A DNA stretch of 7,845 nt, from contig CAJXDV010000042.1 of assembly GCA_913052435.1 (NCBI GenBank), positions 1-7,845 on the forward strand. Reading direction: 5' to 3'. Shown one piece after another: positions 1 to 6,326 of the stretch. Each line of letters opens with the position of its first letter. Positions within the stretch are counted from its first letter, which is position 1. The notes below the pieces were generated by a model. That model had not been told where the DNA came from and ran no database searches. It saw only the letters and a list, made by a program, of their open reading frames with translations. Both the position numbers and the translations under genes were made by a program. This DNA is from an uncultured Pelagibacteraceae bacterium. Its GTDB lineage: Bacteria > Pseudomonadota > Alphaproteobacteria > Pelagibacterales > Pelagibacteraceae.

Positions 1-521
1 CTACCTTGAATAGTTGGAGTTATGTTCTCTGGTAAATTAATAGATGAAATTTTGATACTTGATCCAATATCCAATCCATTTAGATCAACAGTTAACTCTC
101 TAGGAATATTTTCAGTTGGACATCTTAATTCAACCTTACGTCTAACAATATTTAATACGCCACCCCTTTTTAATCCAGGAGATAATTCATGATTAATAAA
201 TTTAACTGGTATTTCTAAAATAATTTTTGCATCTTTTACAATTCTTAAAAAATCAATATGAATCGGTTCATCTGAAACTGCATCAAAAGCAATGTCTCTA
301 GGTAAAACCTGCTGATCTTTTCCATCTATATTGATTGAAATAACATTTGATAAAAAGTTTTCTTTATCAATTAAATTTTTTACATCTTTTTTTATTAAGG
401 AAATCTTTTCATTAGCACTTTCGCCACCATAAATAATTCCTGGCACCTCACCATTTTTTCTTAAGGTGTTAACTTGACCTCTAGTTTGAGTAGTTCTAAT
501 TGTTGCTTGAATTAAATTCAT
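1..521 (-). CDS. rplY: 50S ribosomal protein L25 (long Ctc/TL5 form), C-terminus cut by window edge
   Basis: This gene encodes a 5S rRNA-binding protein of the large ribosomal subunit. My translation from the ATG at 519-521 gives 173 codons without a stop before the left edge, so the C-terminal tail is missing. The N-terminal half fits the L25 5S-binding domain: GEVPGIIYGG at about residues 24-33 and RDIAFDAVSDEPIHIDFLRI at 75-94. It is followed by the beta-rich TL5/Ctc C-terminal domain, with GGVLNIVRRKVELRCP at 120-135. The presence of this second domain makes it the long form (usually about 200 residues) rather than the short E. coli type. It lies 43 nt downstream of prs on the same strand, a pairing I recall from other alphaproteobacteria, where pth usually follows; that gene would be outside the window. 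No Shine-Dalgarno sequence is visible before the ATG. Family assignment is confident. Confidence 0.95.
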   Translation of the reverse strand, partial: MNLIQATIRTTQTRGQVNTLRKNGEVPGIIYGGESANEKISLIKKDVKNLIDKENFLSNVISINIDGKDQQVLPRDIAFDAVSDEPIHIDFLRIVKDAKIILEIPVKFINHELSPGLKRGGVLNIVRRKVELRCPTENIPRELTVDLNGLDIGSSIKISSINLPENITPTIQG

Positions 522-564
522 AAAATGCAGGGTTTTTAACTGATGAATCTAAATTTTACAAGAA

Positions 565-1497
565 TTATTTAAACAGATCAGACACAGAAGTTGAATTAGA
601 AATTCTTTTTATGGCCTCAGCTAACAAATTAGATATGGACAATATCTCTATATTTCTTACTTTTTTTACTCTATCTGAGATATTTATTGTATCAGTAACA
701 ACCAAATTTTTAATTTTAGATTTTTTAATTTTTTCAACCGCATCGCCACTTAAAACACCATGTGTAACATAAACATGAACTTCTTTTGCGCCTCTTTTTT
801 TTAATGCTTCTGTTGCATTTACTATTGTTCCACCAGAGTCAATTAAATCGTCTACAATAATACAAATTTTACCTTTAACATTTCCTATGACATTCATAAC
901 CAGAGATTTACCAGGTGCAGATCTTCTTTTATCAATTATTGCCAGTTCAGCATTTAACTTTCTTCCCAAGGCTCTTGCTCTTTCAACTCCACCAACATCA
1001 GGAGCCACACAAATTAAATTTTTATTTTTTATTTTTCTTTTAATATGTCTTGTGAAAATTGGTGTCGCAAAAAGGTTATCGACTGGAATATCAAAAAAAC
1101 CTTGTATTTGGCCAGCATGAAGATCGACAGTTACTATTCTATCTGCTCCTGCTTTTGTAATCAAATTTGATACAAGTTTTGCTGATATAGATGTTCTGGG
1201 GGCAACTTTACGATCTTGTCTTGCGTAACCGAAATAAGGTATCACAGCAGTAATATTTTTTGCAGACGATCTCTTAAGAGCATCAATACATAAAAGCAGT
1301 TCCATCAAATTATCATTAGCAGGTGATGAAATTGATTGAATTAAAAAAATGCTGTTACCTCTTATATTCTCGTTTATTTCAATATAAATTTCACCATCAG
1401 CAAATTTTCTAATACTAGAATTAACCAATCTATTTTTGAGATATTTCGATATTTTCTCACTGAGATGTTTATTGCTATTTCCTGAGAGAATTTTCAT
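565..1497 (-). CDS. prs: Ribose-phosphate pyrophosphokinase (PRPP synthetase)
   Basis: This cytoplasmic enzyme makes 5-phosphoribosyl 1-diphosphate from ribose 5-phosphate and ATP, feeding purine, pyrimidine, NAD, His and Trp synthesis. The 310-residue length is normal for bacterial class I enzymes. Visible motifs in order: FADGE at 32-36, YFGYARQDRK plus the flexible loop KVAPRTSIS at 88-105, DLHAGQIQGFF at 125-135 (metal/ATP region), VAPDVGGVERAR at 164-175, and the PRPP-binding loop VDDLIDSGGT at 215-224. The C-terminus SVSDLF matches the family ending. Nothing essential appears to be missing. The start at 1497 gives the expected MKILSGNSN N-terminus. It lies 13 nt after the pgeF stop and 43 nt before rplY, so it probably shares a transcript with lgt, the methyltransferase and pgeF. 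No clear Shine-Dalgarno is seen in the 13-nt gap. Confidence 0.98.
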   Translation of the reverse strand: MKILSGNSNKHLSEKISKYLKNRLVNSSIRKFADGEIYIEINENIRGNSIFLIQSISSPANDNLMELLLCIDALKRSSAKNITAVIPYFGYARQDRKVAPRTSISAKLVSNLITKAGADRIVTVDLHAGQIQGFFDIPVDNLFATPIFTRHIKRKIKNKNLICVAPDVGGVERARALGRKLNAELAIIDKRRSAPGKSLVMNVIGNVKGKICIIVDDLIDSGGTIVNATEALKKRGAKEVHVYVTHGVLSGDAVEKIKKSKIKNLVVTDTINISDRVKKVRNIEILSISNLLAEAIKRISNSTSVSDLFK

Positions 1498-1510
1498 TTT
1501 TTTGAATGAT

Positions 1511-2263
1511 CTATTTAATCATAATTATAGATATATTTCTACCATAATCATCAAAATTATTTTTTAAAGATCTTCTTGAACTAAAAAAATTATTTTTATT
1601 TAAAAATGTATCTTTATTAATAATCTCCATGTTTCCAACACCGCTATTCTTAAGTTGATTCTTAATATATTCGTTTAGACTAAAAAAAATTTTTTTATTT
1701 TTAAAATTAAAGAAATTTTTATTAAATTTATTTTGATTAAGAAATCTCTTCAAAAAATCACTTTGTACTTCATAACTTTGTTTTGCGATACATGGTCCAA
1801 TAACTGCAATTAAATTATTGATTTTACTGCCCTTGTTTTTAAAATTATTAATAGTTTTTGTTATTATTTTATTATACGCACCTCTCCAACCAACATGAAT
1901 TGCACTAACTAAATTATTATCCGGATCATATATAAAAACAGGAGCACAATCAGCAGTAAGAACTCCAAGAGCAATTTTTTTTTTGTTAGTAATAATAGAA
2001 TCGCCTGTAAGTTTTTTTTTAGGTATTTTATTAATTACATAAACTATATTACTATGTATTTGATTTAGTAAGATCAAATTATTTTTTGAACAGCCAAGTT
2101 TTTTGCAAACTTTTTTTAAATTAGCTTCAATATTCTTTTTTTTATCTTTAGATCCAATTCCACAATTTAAACTTTTATAAACACCTTTTGAATATCCGTC
2201 CAAGTTATTAAAAAATCCATGTGATATATTATTATACTTTTTTAATAATTTAGATTGAATCAT
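1511..2263 (-). CDS. pgeF: Peptidoglycan editing factor PgeF (YfiH / DUF152, 'laccase-domain' family)
   Basis: Members of this family are known as cytoplasmic enzymes that act on aberrant UDP-MurNAc-dipeptides carrying L-Ser instead of L-Ala; they were earlier called polyphenol oxidases or purine-nucleoside phosphorylases. The 250 residues match the usual length. The Cys/His metal-site residues can be seen: H70 in NQIHSN, C106 in TADCAPVFIYD and H123 in AIHVGWRGAY, followed by IGPCIAKQSYEV at about 155-166. The C-terminal FFSSRRSLKNNFDDYGRNI corresponds to the family's FFSYRR...GR ending. The protein is very Lys/Asn rich, with poly-A runs in the gene. The ATG abuts the upstream methyltransferase stop (TAGATG, no gap), with AGGA at 2270-2273 six bases before the start, so translation is probably coupled. 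Which substrate it prefers here cannot be told from sequence. Confidence 0.93.
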   Translation of the reverse strand: MIQSKLLKKYNNISHGFFNNLDGYSKGVYKSLNCGIGSKDKKKNIEANLKKVCKKLGCSKNNLILLNQIHSNIVYVINKIPKKKLTGDSIITNKKKIALGVLTADCAPVFIYDPDNNLVSAIHVGWRGAYNKIITKTINNFKNKGSKINNLIAVIGPCIAKQSYEVQSDFLKRFLNQNKFNKNFFNFKNKKIFFSLNEYIKNQLKNSGVGNMEIINKDTFLNKNNFFSSRRSLKNNFDDYGRNISIIMIK

Positions 2264-3307
2264 CTAAAATCCTAATTTAAAATTATTTTTCTTTTTACTA
2301 GCAAACAAGACCTTAAATAATGAACCCATTTCTTGTTTATCAATTAATCTTCTTAATCTAAAATAAATATCAGTCTTTTTTGAAAAAGGTGTTTTTTTGC
2401 TTATTATCTCTGCTCTTTCTAATATTCCCAATTTTATCAAAAATTCTCTTTGTGTTGTTAGTTTTATGAAGTCAAGTTTCATATCTTTGATTTTTTTTTT
2501 ATAATAATTAAAATTAATCATATGTGTAATATCTGACTGATAAATGTTTTCCAAAAAATTATTTTTTCTATGATTTTTTACACTCTGCAGAGTGTTAAAC
2601 ATTCTATTTGAATTATAGCCATAGTCTATTATTAATATTCCACCGTTATTTCTTCTTATAATTTTTGAAATAATATCAAGTTTTCTGAATGCCAAGGGTG
2701 AGTATTCAATAAAATTTTGATTATTAGTTATTTTTTGCTTAATTACTTTTTCTATGATTGATAACTTTGTTTTTACATCAACAAGTTGAAGTTTTTTGTT
2801 TTTTGAACTAATAAATCTTTCAAACCATTCATTTTTTTTTTTAATAAATTGTTTAATCGGAAGGGCATCAAAAAATTCATTAGCAATAAAGATTGAAGGA
2901 TATTTGGAAATTTTATTTAAATTATCTGTCCATTTTACATCATATTTTTGGTTTTTGTTTTTTTGGATTTTTTTTAAATATTGACTTTTTTCATGAATAT
3001 AAAATTTAGCACTTGATCTAAATTTTTTAAAATTATTTATGGTTTTTAAAATTTGACGCATCATCTCACCGGAACCAGCGCCAAGCTCAATTATATTAAT
3101 TTTTTTTGGACAACCTAAATTTTCCCAAAAAGAAATAAGCCATATTGCTATCATTTCTGAAAACATCACAGAGATATTGGGAGAGGTAACAAAATCACCT
3201 TGATGACCAACTGGGTTTTTGTTTGAGTAATAACCTTTAGATTTGTCATATAAAGCTTTATCAATAAACTTGTCTAATGAAATTTTGTTATTTTTTTTTA
3301 ATATCAT
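2264..3307 (-). CDS. Class I SAM-dependent methyltransferase, MidA/NDUFAF7 family (COG1565, DUF185)
   Basis: The family's mitochondrial member NDUFAF7 methylates an arginine of the NDUFS2 subunit during respiratory complex I assembly; the bacterial role is usually inferred to be similar and is not proved here. Features seen in the 347 residues: GDFVTSPNIS at 37-46, the SAM-binding motif I ELGAGSG at 74-80, the family hallmark NEFFDALP at 143-150, IDYGY at 227-231, QSDITHMINF at 257-266 and TQREFLIKLGI at 285-295. MGSLFKVL near the C-terminus also fits. The start at 3307 lies inside the end of lgt (20-nt overlap), and the preceding bases show no Shine-Dalgarno, so ribosomes are probably passed on from lgt. 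The gene carries A-runs of 10 and 11 in its mRNA sense. The pairing lgt - this family - pgeF is a common alphaproteobacterial arrangement. Confidence 0.93.
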   Translation of the reverse strand: MILKKNNKISLDKFIDKALYDKSKGYYSNKNPVGHQGDFVTSPNISVMFSEMIAIWLISFWENLGCPKKINIIELGAGSGEMMRQILKTINNFKKFRSSAKFYIHEKSQYLKKIQKNKNQKYDVKWTDNLNKISKYPSIFIANEFFDALPIKQFIKKKNEWFERFISSKNKKLQLVDVKTKLSIIEKVIKQKITNNQNFIEYSPLAFRKLDIISKIIRRNNGGILIIDYGYNSNRMFNTLQSVKNHRKNNFLENIYQSDITHMINFNYYKKKIKDMKLDFIKLTTQREFLIKLGILERAEIISKKTPFSKKTDIYFRLRRLIDKQEMGSLFKVLFASKKKNNFKLGF

Positions 3308-4064
3308 TACGAGTATAAAGCAAAACTAAACCAGCACACATAAAAAGGATGCTTACAATTTGACCCAAAGAAAAATTAAAAGCTATAAGTCCCAAATGTG
3401 GATCTGGTGCTCTAGTAAATTCAATAAAAAATCTGAACATGGAATATAAAATAATAAATAGAGAAGAGATCACCCCAGTCTTTTGTGAAAATTTTTTATA
3501 AAATATGTTTAAAATAAAAAGCAAAATTATTCCTTCAAAGATTGCTTCGTAAATTTGCGATGGATGTCTACTTAAATTATCGATTTGAATAAATTTTACA
3601 GACCAAAACATATCTGTTTCTCGTCCATATAGTTCAGAATTTATAAAATTTGCAATTCTCCCCAAAAAAATTCCCATTGGAGCAGTTACAGCAACTAAAT
3701 CAAGAAAATAAAAAAATTCTTGATCATTTTTTTTACAGAATAAAATTGTAGCAAAAATAATTCCAATTACTCCACCATGAAATGACATTCCGCCATTCCA
3801 TAACATTGGTATTTCATGTATATTGTTTAAGAAATAAACGGGATTGTATATAAAAACATAACCTAATCTGCCTCCTATTATTATTCCTATAATTAAATAA
3901 GCAATATAATCATCAAAAAGATTTTTTATGTTTTGATCTTTAATAAGTATTCTTTTGCAATACATCCAACCATATATTAAGCCAAAAATATATGCCAAAG
4001 AGTACCATCTGATTTCTATAGAAAATAACTGAAAAGCAACTGGATTAAAATTATTGATAAACAT
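3288..4064 (-). CDS. lgt: Phosphatidylglycerol--prolipoprotein diacylglyceryl transferase
   Basis: Lgt is the inner-membrane enzyme that moves diacylglyceryl from phosphatidylglycerol to the lipobox cysteine of prolipoproteins, the first step of lipoprotein maturation. The 258 residues hold about seven hydrophobic segments. Signature motifs are present: WNGGMSFHGG at 89-98 (H96 corresponds to the conserved His), the Lgt signature GRIANFINSELYGR at 135-148, RHPSQIYE at 166-173, and RFFIEFTRAPD at 211-221 with the conserved Arg and Glu. It is a little shorter than the E. coli protein, but no core motif is missing. It is the first gene of a five-gene minus-strand run and starts 10 nt from the predicted transcription start, without a Shine-Dalgarno. 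Its last codons are an A-run shared with the start of the methyltransferase gene. Confidence 0.97.
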   Translation of the reverse strand: MFINNFNPVAFQLFSIEIRWYSLAYIFGLIYGWMYCKRILIKDQNIKNLFDDYIAYLIIGIIIGGRLGYVFIYNPVYFLNNIHEIPMLWNGGMSFHGGVIGIIFATILFCKKNDQEFFYFLDLVAVTAPMGIFLGRIANFINSELYGRETDMFWSVKFIQIDNLSRHPSQIYEAIFEGIILLFILNIFYKKFSQKTGVISSLFIILYSMFRFFIEFTRAPDPHLGLIAFNFSLGQIVSILFMCAGLVLLYTRNDIKKK

Positions 4065-4073
4065 TAATAAATA

Positions 4074-4109
4074 TTATTATATTATAAGTATTAAAATATA
4101 ATTTTGTTA
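4074..4109 (+). promoter_or_regulatory. Predicted promoter for the ubiK-like gene
   Basis: On the plus strand a perfect TATAAT lies at 4097-4102, 17 nt after a poor -35 candidate TTATTA at 4074-4079 (three of six). The start would fall near 4109, giving a leader of about 11 nt and no room for a Shine-Dalgarno. The element is interleaved with the lgt promoter. The evidence is weaker than for the opposite direction because of the poor -35 box. Confidence 0.4.
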
Positions 4110-4110
4110 A
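4074..4110 (-). promoter_or_regulatory. Predicted sigma-70-type promoter for lgt and the downstream minus-strand run
   Basis: On the minus strand a TTAACA box (positions 4110 down to 4105; five of six to TTGACA) is followed after 18 nt by a perfect TATAAT (4086 down to 4081). A second TATAAT overlaps at 4081-4076. Transcription would start near 4074, leaving only about 10 nt before the lgt ATG. The whole 55-nt gap is nearly pure A/T, so matches to -10 boxes are expected by chance at some rate; the -35 match with acceptable spacing is what supports this call. Confidence 0.55.
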
Positions 4111-4119
4111 TTAATTATT

Positions 4120-4374
4120 ATGTCAAAATCAAGGTTTGTATTCGACAAATTTGCTAAATTGATCGAACAAGGATTGGTTAGTTATAAAGATATTAGTGTT
4201 GAAATTGTAAATATATTAAAATCAAAAAGAGATGAAATAGTCTTTAGAATGAAACTAGCAAGTAAAGAGGAAGTGGAAATCTTAAATAAAAGAATTAGCA
4301 ACTTAGAAAAAAAATTAAACAAAATTAAAAAGAGCAAGACTTCAAAAAAAACTAAACGGGCAAAGAAATCTTAA
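4120..4374 (+). CDS. ubiK: UbiK-like accessory factor (BMFP / DUF526 family), short form
   Basis: UbiK-family proteins (formerly YqiC, 'membrane fusogenic activity') are small proteins with an N-terminal amphipathic helix and a C-terminal coiled coil. In Enterobacteria they bind the Ubi proteins and lipids and support aerobic ubiquinone synthesis. This 84-residue product fits: SRFVFDKFAKLIEQ at 4-17 as the N-terminal helix, then EIVNILKSKRDEIVFRMKLASKEEVE at about 28-53, matching the family's region up to (S/R)-(R/K)EEF. A coiled coil ILNKRISNLEKKLNKI follows at about 54-69, and then a very basic Lys/Ser tail. Compared with the E. coli protein as I remember it, about two heptads seem to be missing after KEEVE. 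The position, divergent from lgt, is one I know from other alphaproteobacteria. Its 3' end overlaps the histidine kinase gene by 23 nt. Similarity is modest because the protein is small. Confidence 0.8.
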   Translation: MSKSRFVFDKFAKLIEQGLVSYKDISVEIVNILKSKRDEIVFRMKLASKEEVEILNKRISNLEKKLNKIKKSKTSKKTKRAKKS

Positions 4375-5668
4375 CTTGTAGACCTCCTAATTTTGATTTT
4401 TCAAAATTAATATCACCCCCATGAGATTTGGCTATATCAGATGATATGGCCAACCCTAAACCAACACTAGATTTTGAATCTGATCTACTTTTATCTATTT
4501 TATAGAAAGGTTTTATAATATTTTGATATTCTGATTTTGGTATACCTGGACCATCATCATCAATTGATATAATAATATTTGAATTTTGTTTTTTTATTTT
4601 AACAACAATTTTTTTTCCATATTTAAGTGAATTATCAATTAAATTATTTATACATCTTTGAATTAAATTTTTTCTTCCATTAAAGTATATTTGTGAATCA
4701 AAATCGTTAATAATGTTTGGATTTTCGTATTTGTTATTTATATTTTTAACAAGTTCAGATAAATCAAAAGTCTCAGTTTTATCTTTAGCGTCTGTACTGG
4801 CAAACTGAAGATATTCATTTAACATTTTTTCCATTTCGTCAACATCTTCAGACAATCTTTTTGATAAATCTTTATCTTTAATCATTGCTAACTGAAGTTT
4901 TATTCTTGTTAATGGTGTTCTTAAATCGTGGCTAATACCAGATAACATTTCAGATCTCTGATTTAAATGCCTAAGAATTCTCTTTCTCATTTTATCAAAT
5001 TCTAAGCCTGCTTTTCTTATCTCTAAAGCGCCAGAAGCCCTAAATTCTTCAATGTCTTCACCTCGACCAAATCTTTCCGAAGCTTCTGCAAGTTTTGTAA
5101 TTGGTCTTGTTTGATTTTTAAGAAAAATAATCGCAATTGTGATCATCAAAATTGCAGGTAGTGTAATCCATAATGCAAATATTCGAAATGAAGAAGCTTG
5201 TATCCTTTCTTTAGGGAAAAAAATTTGCAAAACACCATCTCTAAATTTTATTCTTAGATCAACAACTTCTTTGTAAGCTATTGTATTGAACCAATATTGA
5301 TTAATTTTTGGTTTTAATTCTTTTCTCAAAGTTCTATCCATAGGACTAAACCATCTTTCAACTTTTATATCTGGAAGTTTTTCATTTTCTAAAAATCTGA
5401 CTGAAAAACTAAAATTTTTATTATATAAATCAGTTACAATTTTTTTGTTGTACTCACTTTCGTTGTTGTAAATATCAATAATTGTAACAATTTCACTTAC
5501 CAAAGACTTGGTCATACCTTTGTTTGTTTTTATCCACAAACTATCAAAAAAGACTAAAGTGATAGTTACTTGTAGAACGACAATTGGAACGGCAACAATT
5601 AAAAGTCCTCTATAAAATAATCTTTTGGGTAGTAAATTTTTTATAATTTCACTTAATCCATAAAACAT
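4352..5668 (-). CDS. EnvZ-like membrane sensor histidine kinase
   Basis: This is a two-component sensor kinase of the inner membrane, 438 residues. A first membrane segment lies at about 20-41, a periplasmic sensing region of about 120 residues at 42-161, and a second membrane segment at about 162-183. A HAMP linker follows from about 184 to 236. The dimerisation/phosphoacceptor H-box is SGISHDLRTPLTRIKLQL with the phospho-accepting H247. The ATPase domain shows N-box NNLIDNSLKYG (about 341-351), G1 DDDGPGIP (370-377) and G2 GLGLAIS (403-409). The H-box resembles EnvZ, but the sensed signal cannot be read from the periplasmic part. The start at 5668 overlaps the response-regulator gene by 20 nt and has a strong Shine-Dalgarno inside that gene, so the two products are probably translationally coupled and act as a cognate pair. 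The 3' end overlaps the convergent ubiK gene by 23 nt. Confidence 0.95.
   Translation of the reverse strand: MFYGLSEIIKNLLPKRLFYRGLLIVAVPIVVLQVTITLVFFDSLWIKTNKGMTKSLVSEIVTIIDIYNNESEYNKKIVTDLYNKNFSFSVRFLENEKLPDIKVERWFSPMDRTLRKELKPKINQYWFNTIAYKEVVDLRIKFRDGVLQIFFPKERIQASSFRIFALWITLPAILMITIAIIFLKNQTRPITKLAEASERFGRGEDIEEFRASGALEIRKAGLEFDKMRKRILRHLNQRSEMLSGISHDLRTPLTRIKLQLAMIKDKDLSKRLSEDVDEMEKMLNEYLQFASTDAKDKTETFDLSELVKNINNKYENPNIINDFDSQIYFNGRKNLIQRCINNLIDNSLKYGKKIVVKIKKQNSNIIISIDDDGPGIPKSEYQNIIKPFYKIDKSRSDSKSSVGLGLAISSDIAKSHGGDINFEKSKLGGLQVKISLPV
4388..4409. other. Perfect 9-bp A/T inverted repeat just after the ubiK stop, inside the kinase gene
   Basis: TAATTTTGA (4388-4396), a TTTT loop (4397-4400) and TCAAAATTA (4401-4409) form a perfect hairpin with a single G-C pair. 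It begins 14 nt after the ubiK stop, where a terminator for that transcript would be expected. It is weak and is followed by ATATCACCCCC rather than a T-run, so it does not look like a standard intrinsic terminator. It lies in the coding sequence for NFEKSKLGG of the kinase. Confidence 0.35.
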
Positions 5669-6326
5669 AACCCTCTCCTCTAATTGTTTGCAAATATTTT
5701 GGGCTTTTTGGATTTTCTTCTATTTTTTTTCTTAATCTTGTGATTATAACATCAATTGATCTTTCTTTTTCCAAATTAATCAAATTTCCAATTTCTTCTC
5801 TTTTAAAAATTTTACCTGGAAAATTTATCATTTTTTCTAAAATTATTTTTTCAGTGTTATTAATTTTTAAGCTTTTTTCATTTTTGTAGATAAACAATTT
5901 ATTTAGATTTATCTTAATACTTCCGAATTCAATAATTCTTTTTGAGTCCTCAATCTTTGTTTTATTTAAAATGTTATTAATTCTTAAAATTAATTCTTTA
6001 GGTTCAAAAGGTTTTGGCAAATAATCATCAGCACCAATCTCAAGTCCTTCAACTCGATCTGATGGTTCTCCTTTAGCTGTTAATAGTATAATTGGTGTGT
6101 CTATTTTTCCTTTATTTTCAAAAGTGAATTCTAGGCCAGTTTTACCAGGCATCATTATATCTAATACAATTAAATCAAATTTAATTATTTTAACTTTTTC
6201 CAAAGCATCTTCCGCGCTTTTTGAAGTAGTTACGAGATAATCATTTTTTCCTAAATATTGTTTTACCAAATCTCTTATGCCGTCATCATCATCTACTACT
6301 AAAATATGAGCTTTAAAATTTTTCAT
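5649..6326 (-). CDS. OmpR/PetR-type response regulator transcription factor
   Basis: This 225-residue protein is a receiver domain plus a winged-helix DNA-binding domain. In the receiver (about 6-120), the acidic pocket is DDDD at 12-15, the phospho-acceptor is D56 in LIVLDIMMPGKTG, T83 lies in LLTAKGE and K105 in LPKPFEPKEL. The Trans_reg_C domain covers about 128-223, with KREEIGNLI, RSIDVIITRLRKKIEENP and the closing RGEGYVLWIK. All key residues are present, so it should be phosphorylatable by the kinase encoded immediately downstream. The start at 6326 overlaps the MarR-family gene by 14 nt; no Shine-Dalgarno is seen there. The order MarR - OmpR-type regulator resembles petP-petR of Rhodobacter capsulatus, where PetR is linked to cytochrome bc1 expression. 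That parallel is from gene order and family, not from a search; target genes here are unknown. Confidence 0.95.
   Translation of the reverse strand: MKNFKAHILVVDDDDGIRDLVKQYLGKNDYLVTTSKSAEDALEKVKIIKFDLIVLDIMMPGKTGLEFTFENKGKIDTPIILLTAKGEPSDRVEGLEIGADDYLPKPFEPKELILRINNILNKTKIEDSKRIIEFGSIKINLNKLFIYKNEKSLKINNTEKIILEKMINFPGKIFKREEIGNLINLEKERSIDVIITRLRKKIEENPKSPKYLQTIRGEGYVLWIK
5669..5683 (-). promoter_or_regulatory. Strong ribosome binding site for the kinase, inside the response-regulator gene
   Basis: Read on the minus strand, the bases before the kinase ATG are AGAGGAGAGGG then TT. The AGGAG core (5679 down to 5675) is 6 nt from the ATG, near-ideal spacing. The same bases encode the conserved R-G-E-G motif at the end of the OmpR-type regulator. 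It is the strongest Shine-Dalgarno I found among the starts in this window and decides the kinase start at 5668. Confidence 0.8.

Noticed and set aside
522..564. Separate promoter for rplY in the 43-nt prs-rplY gap
   Set aside because: Only a loose TAAAAT-like box is present on the minus strand, with no -35 match at proper distance; in DNA this A/T-rich that is expected by chance.
887..1120. Open frame of 77 codons on the plus strand opposite prs
   Set aside because: It lies wholly inside the well-supported prs gene in antisense, has no recognisable motif and no start context; a shadow frame.
2796..2984. Open frame of 62 codons on the plus strand, Phe/Leu rich, resembling a small membrane protein
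   Set aside because: It is antisense to the methyltransferase gene; the hydrophobicity comes from reading poly-A Lys/Asn codons backwards as Phe/Leu/Ile.
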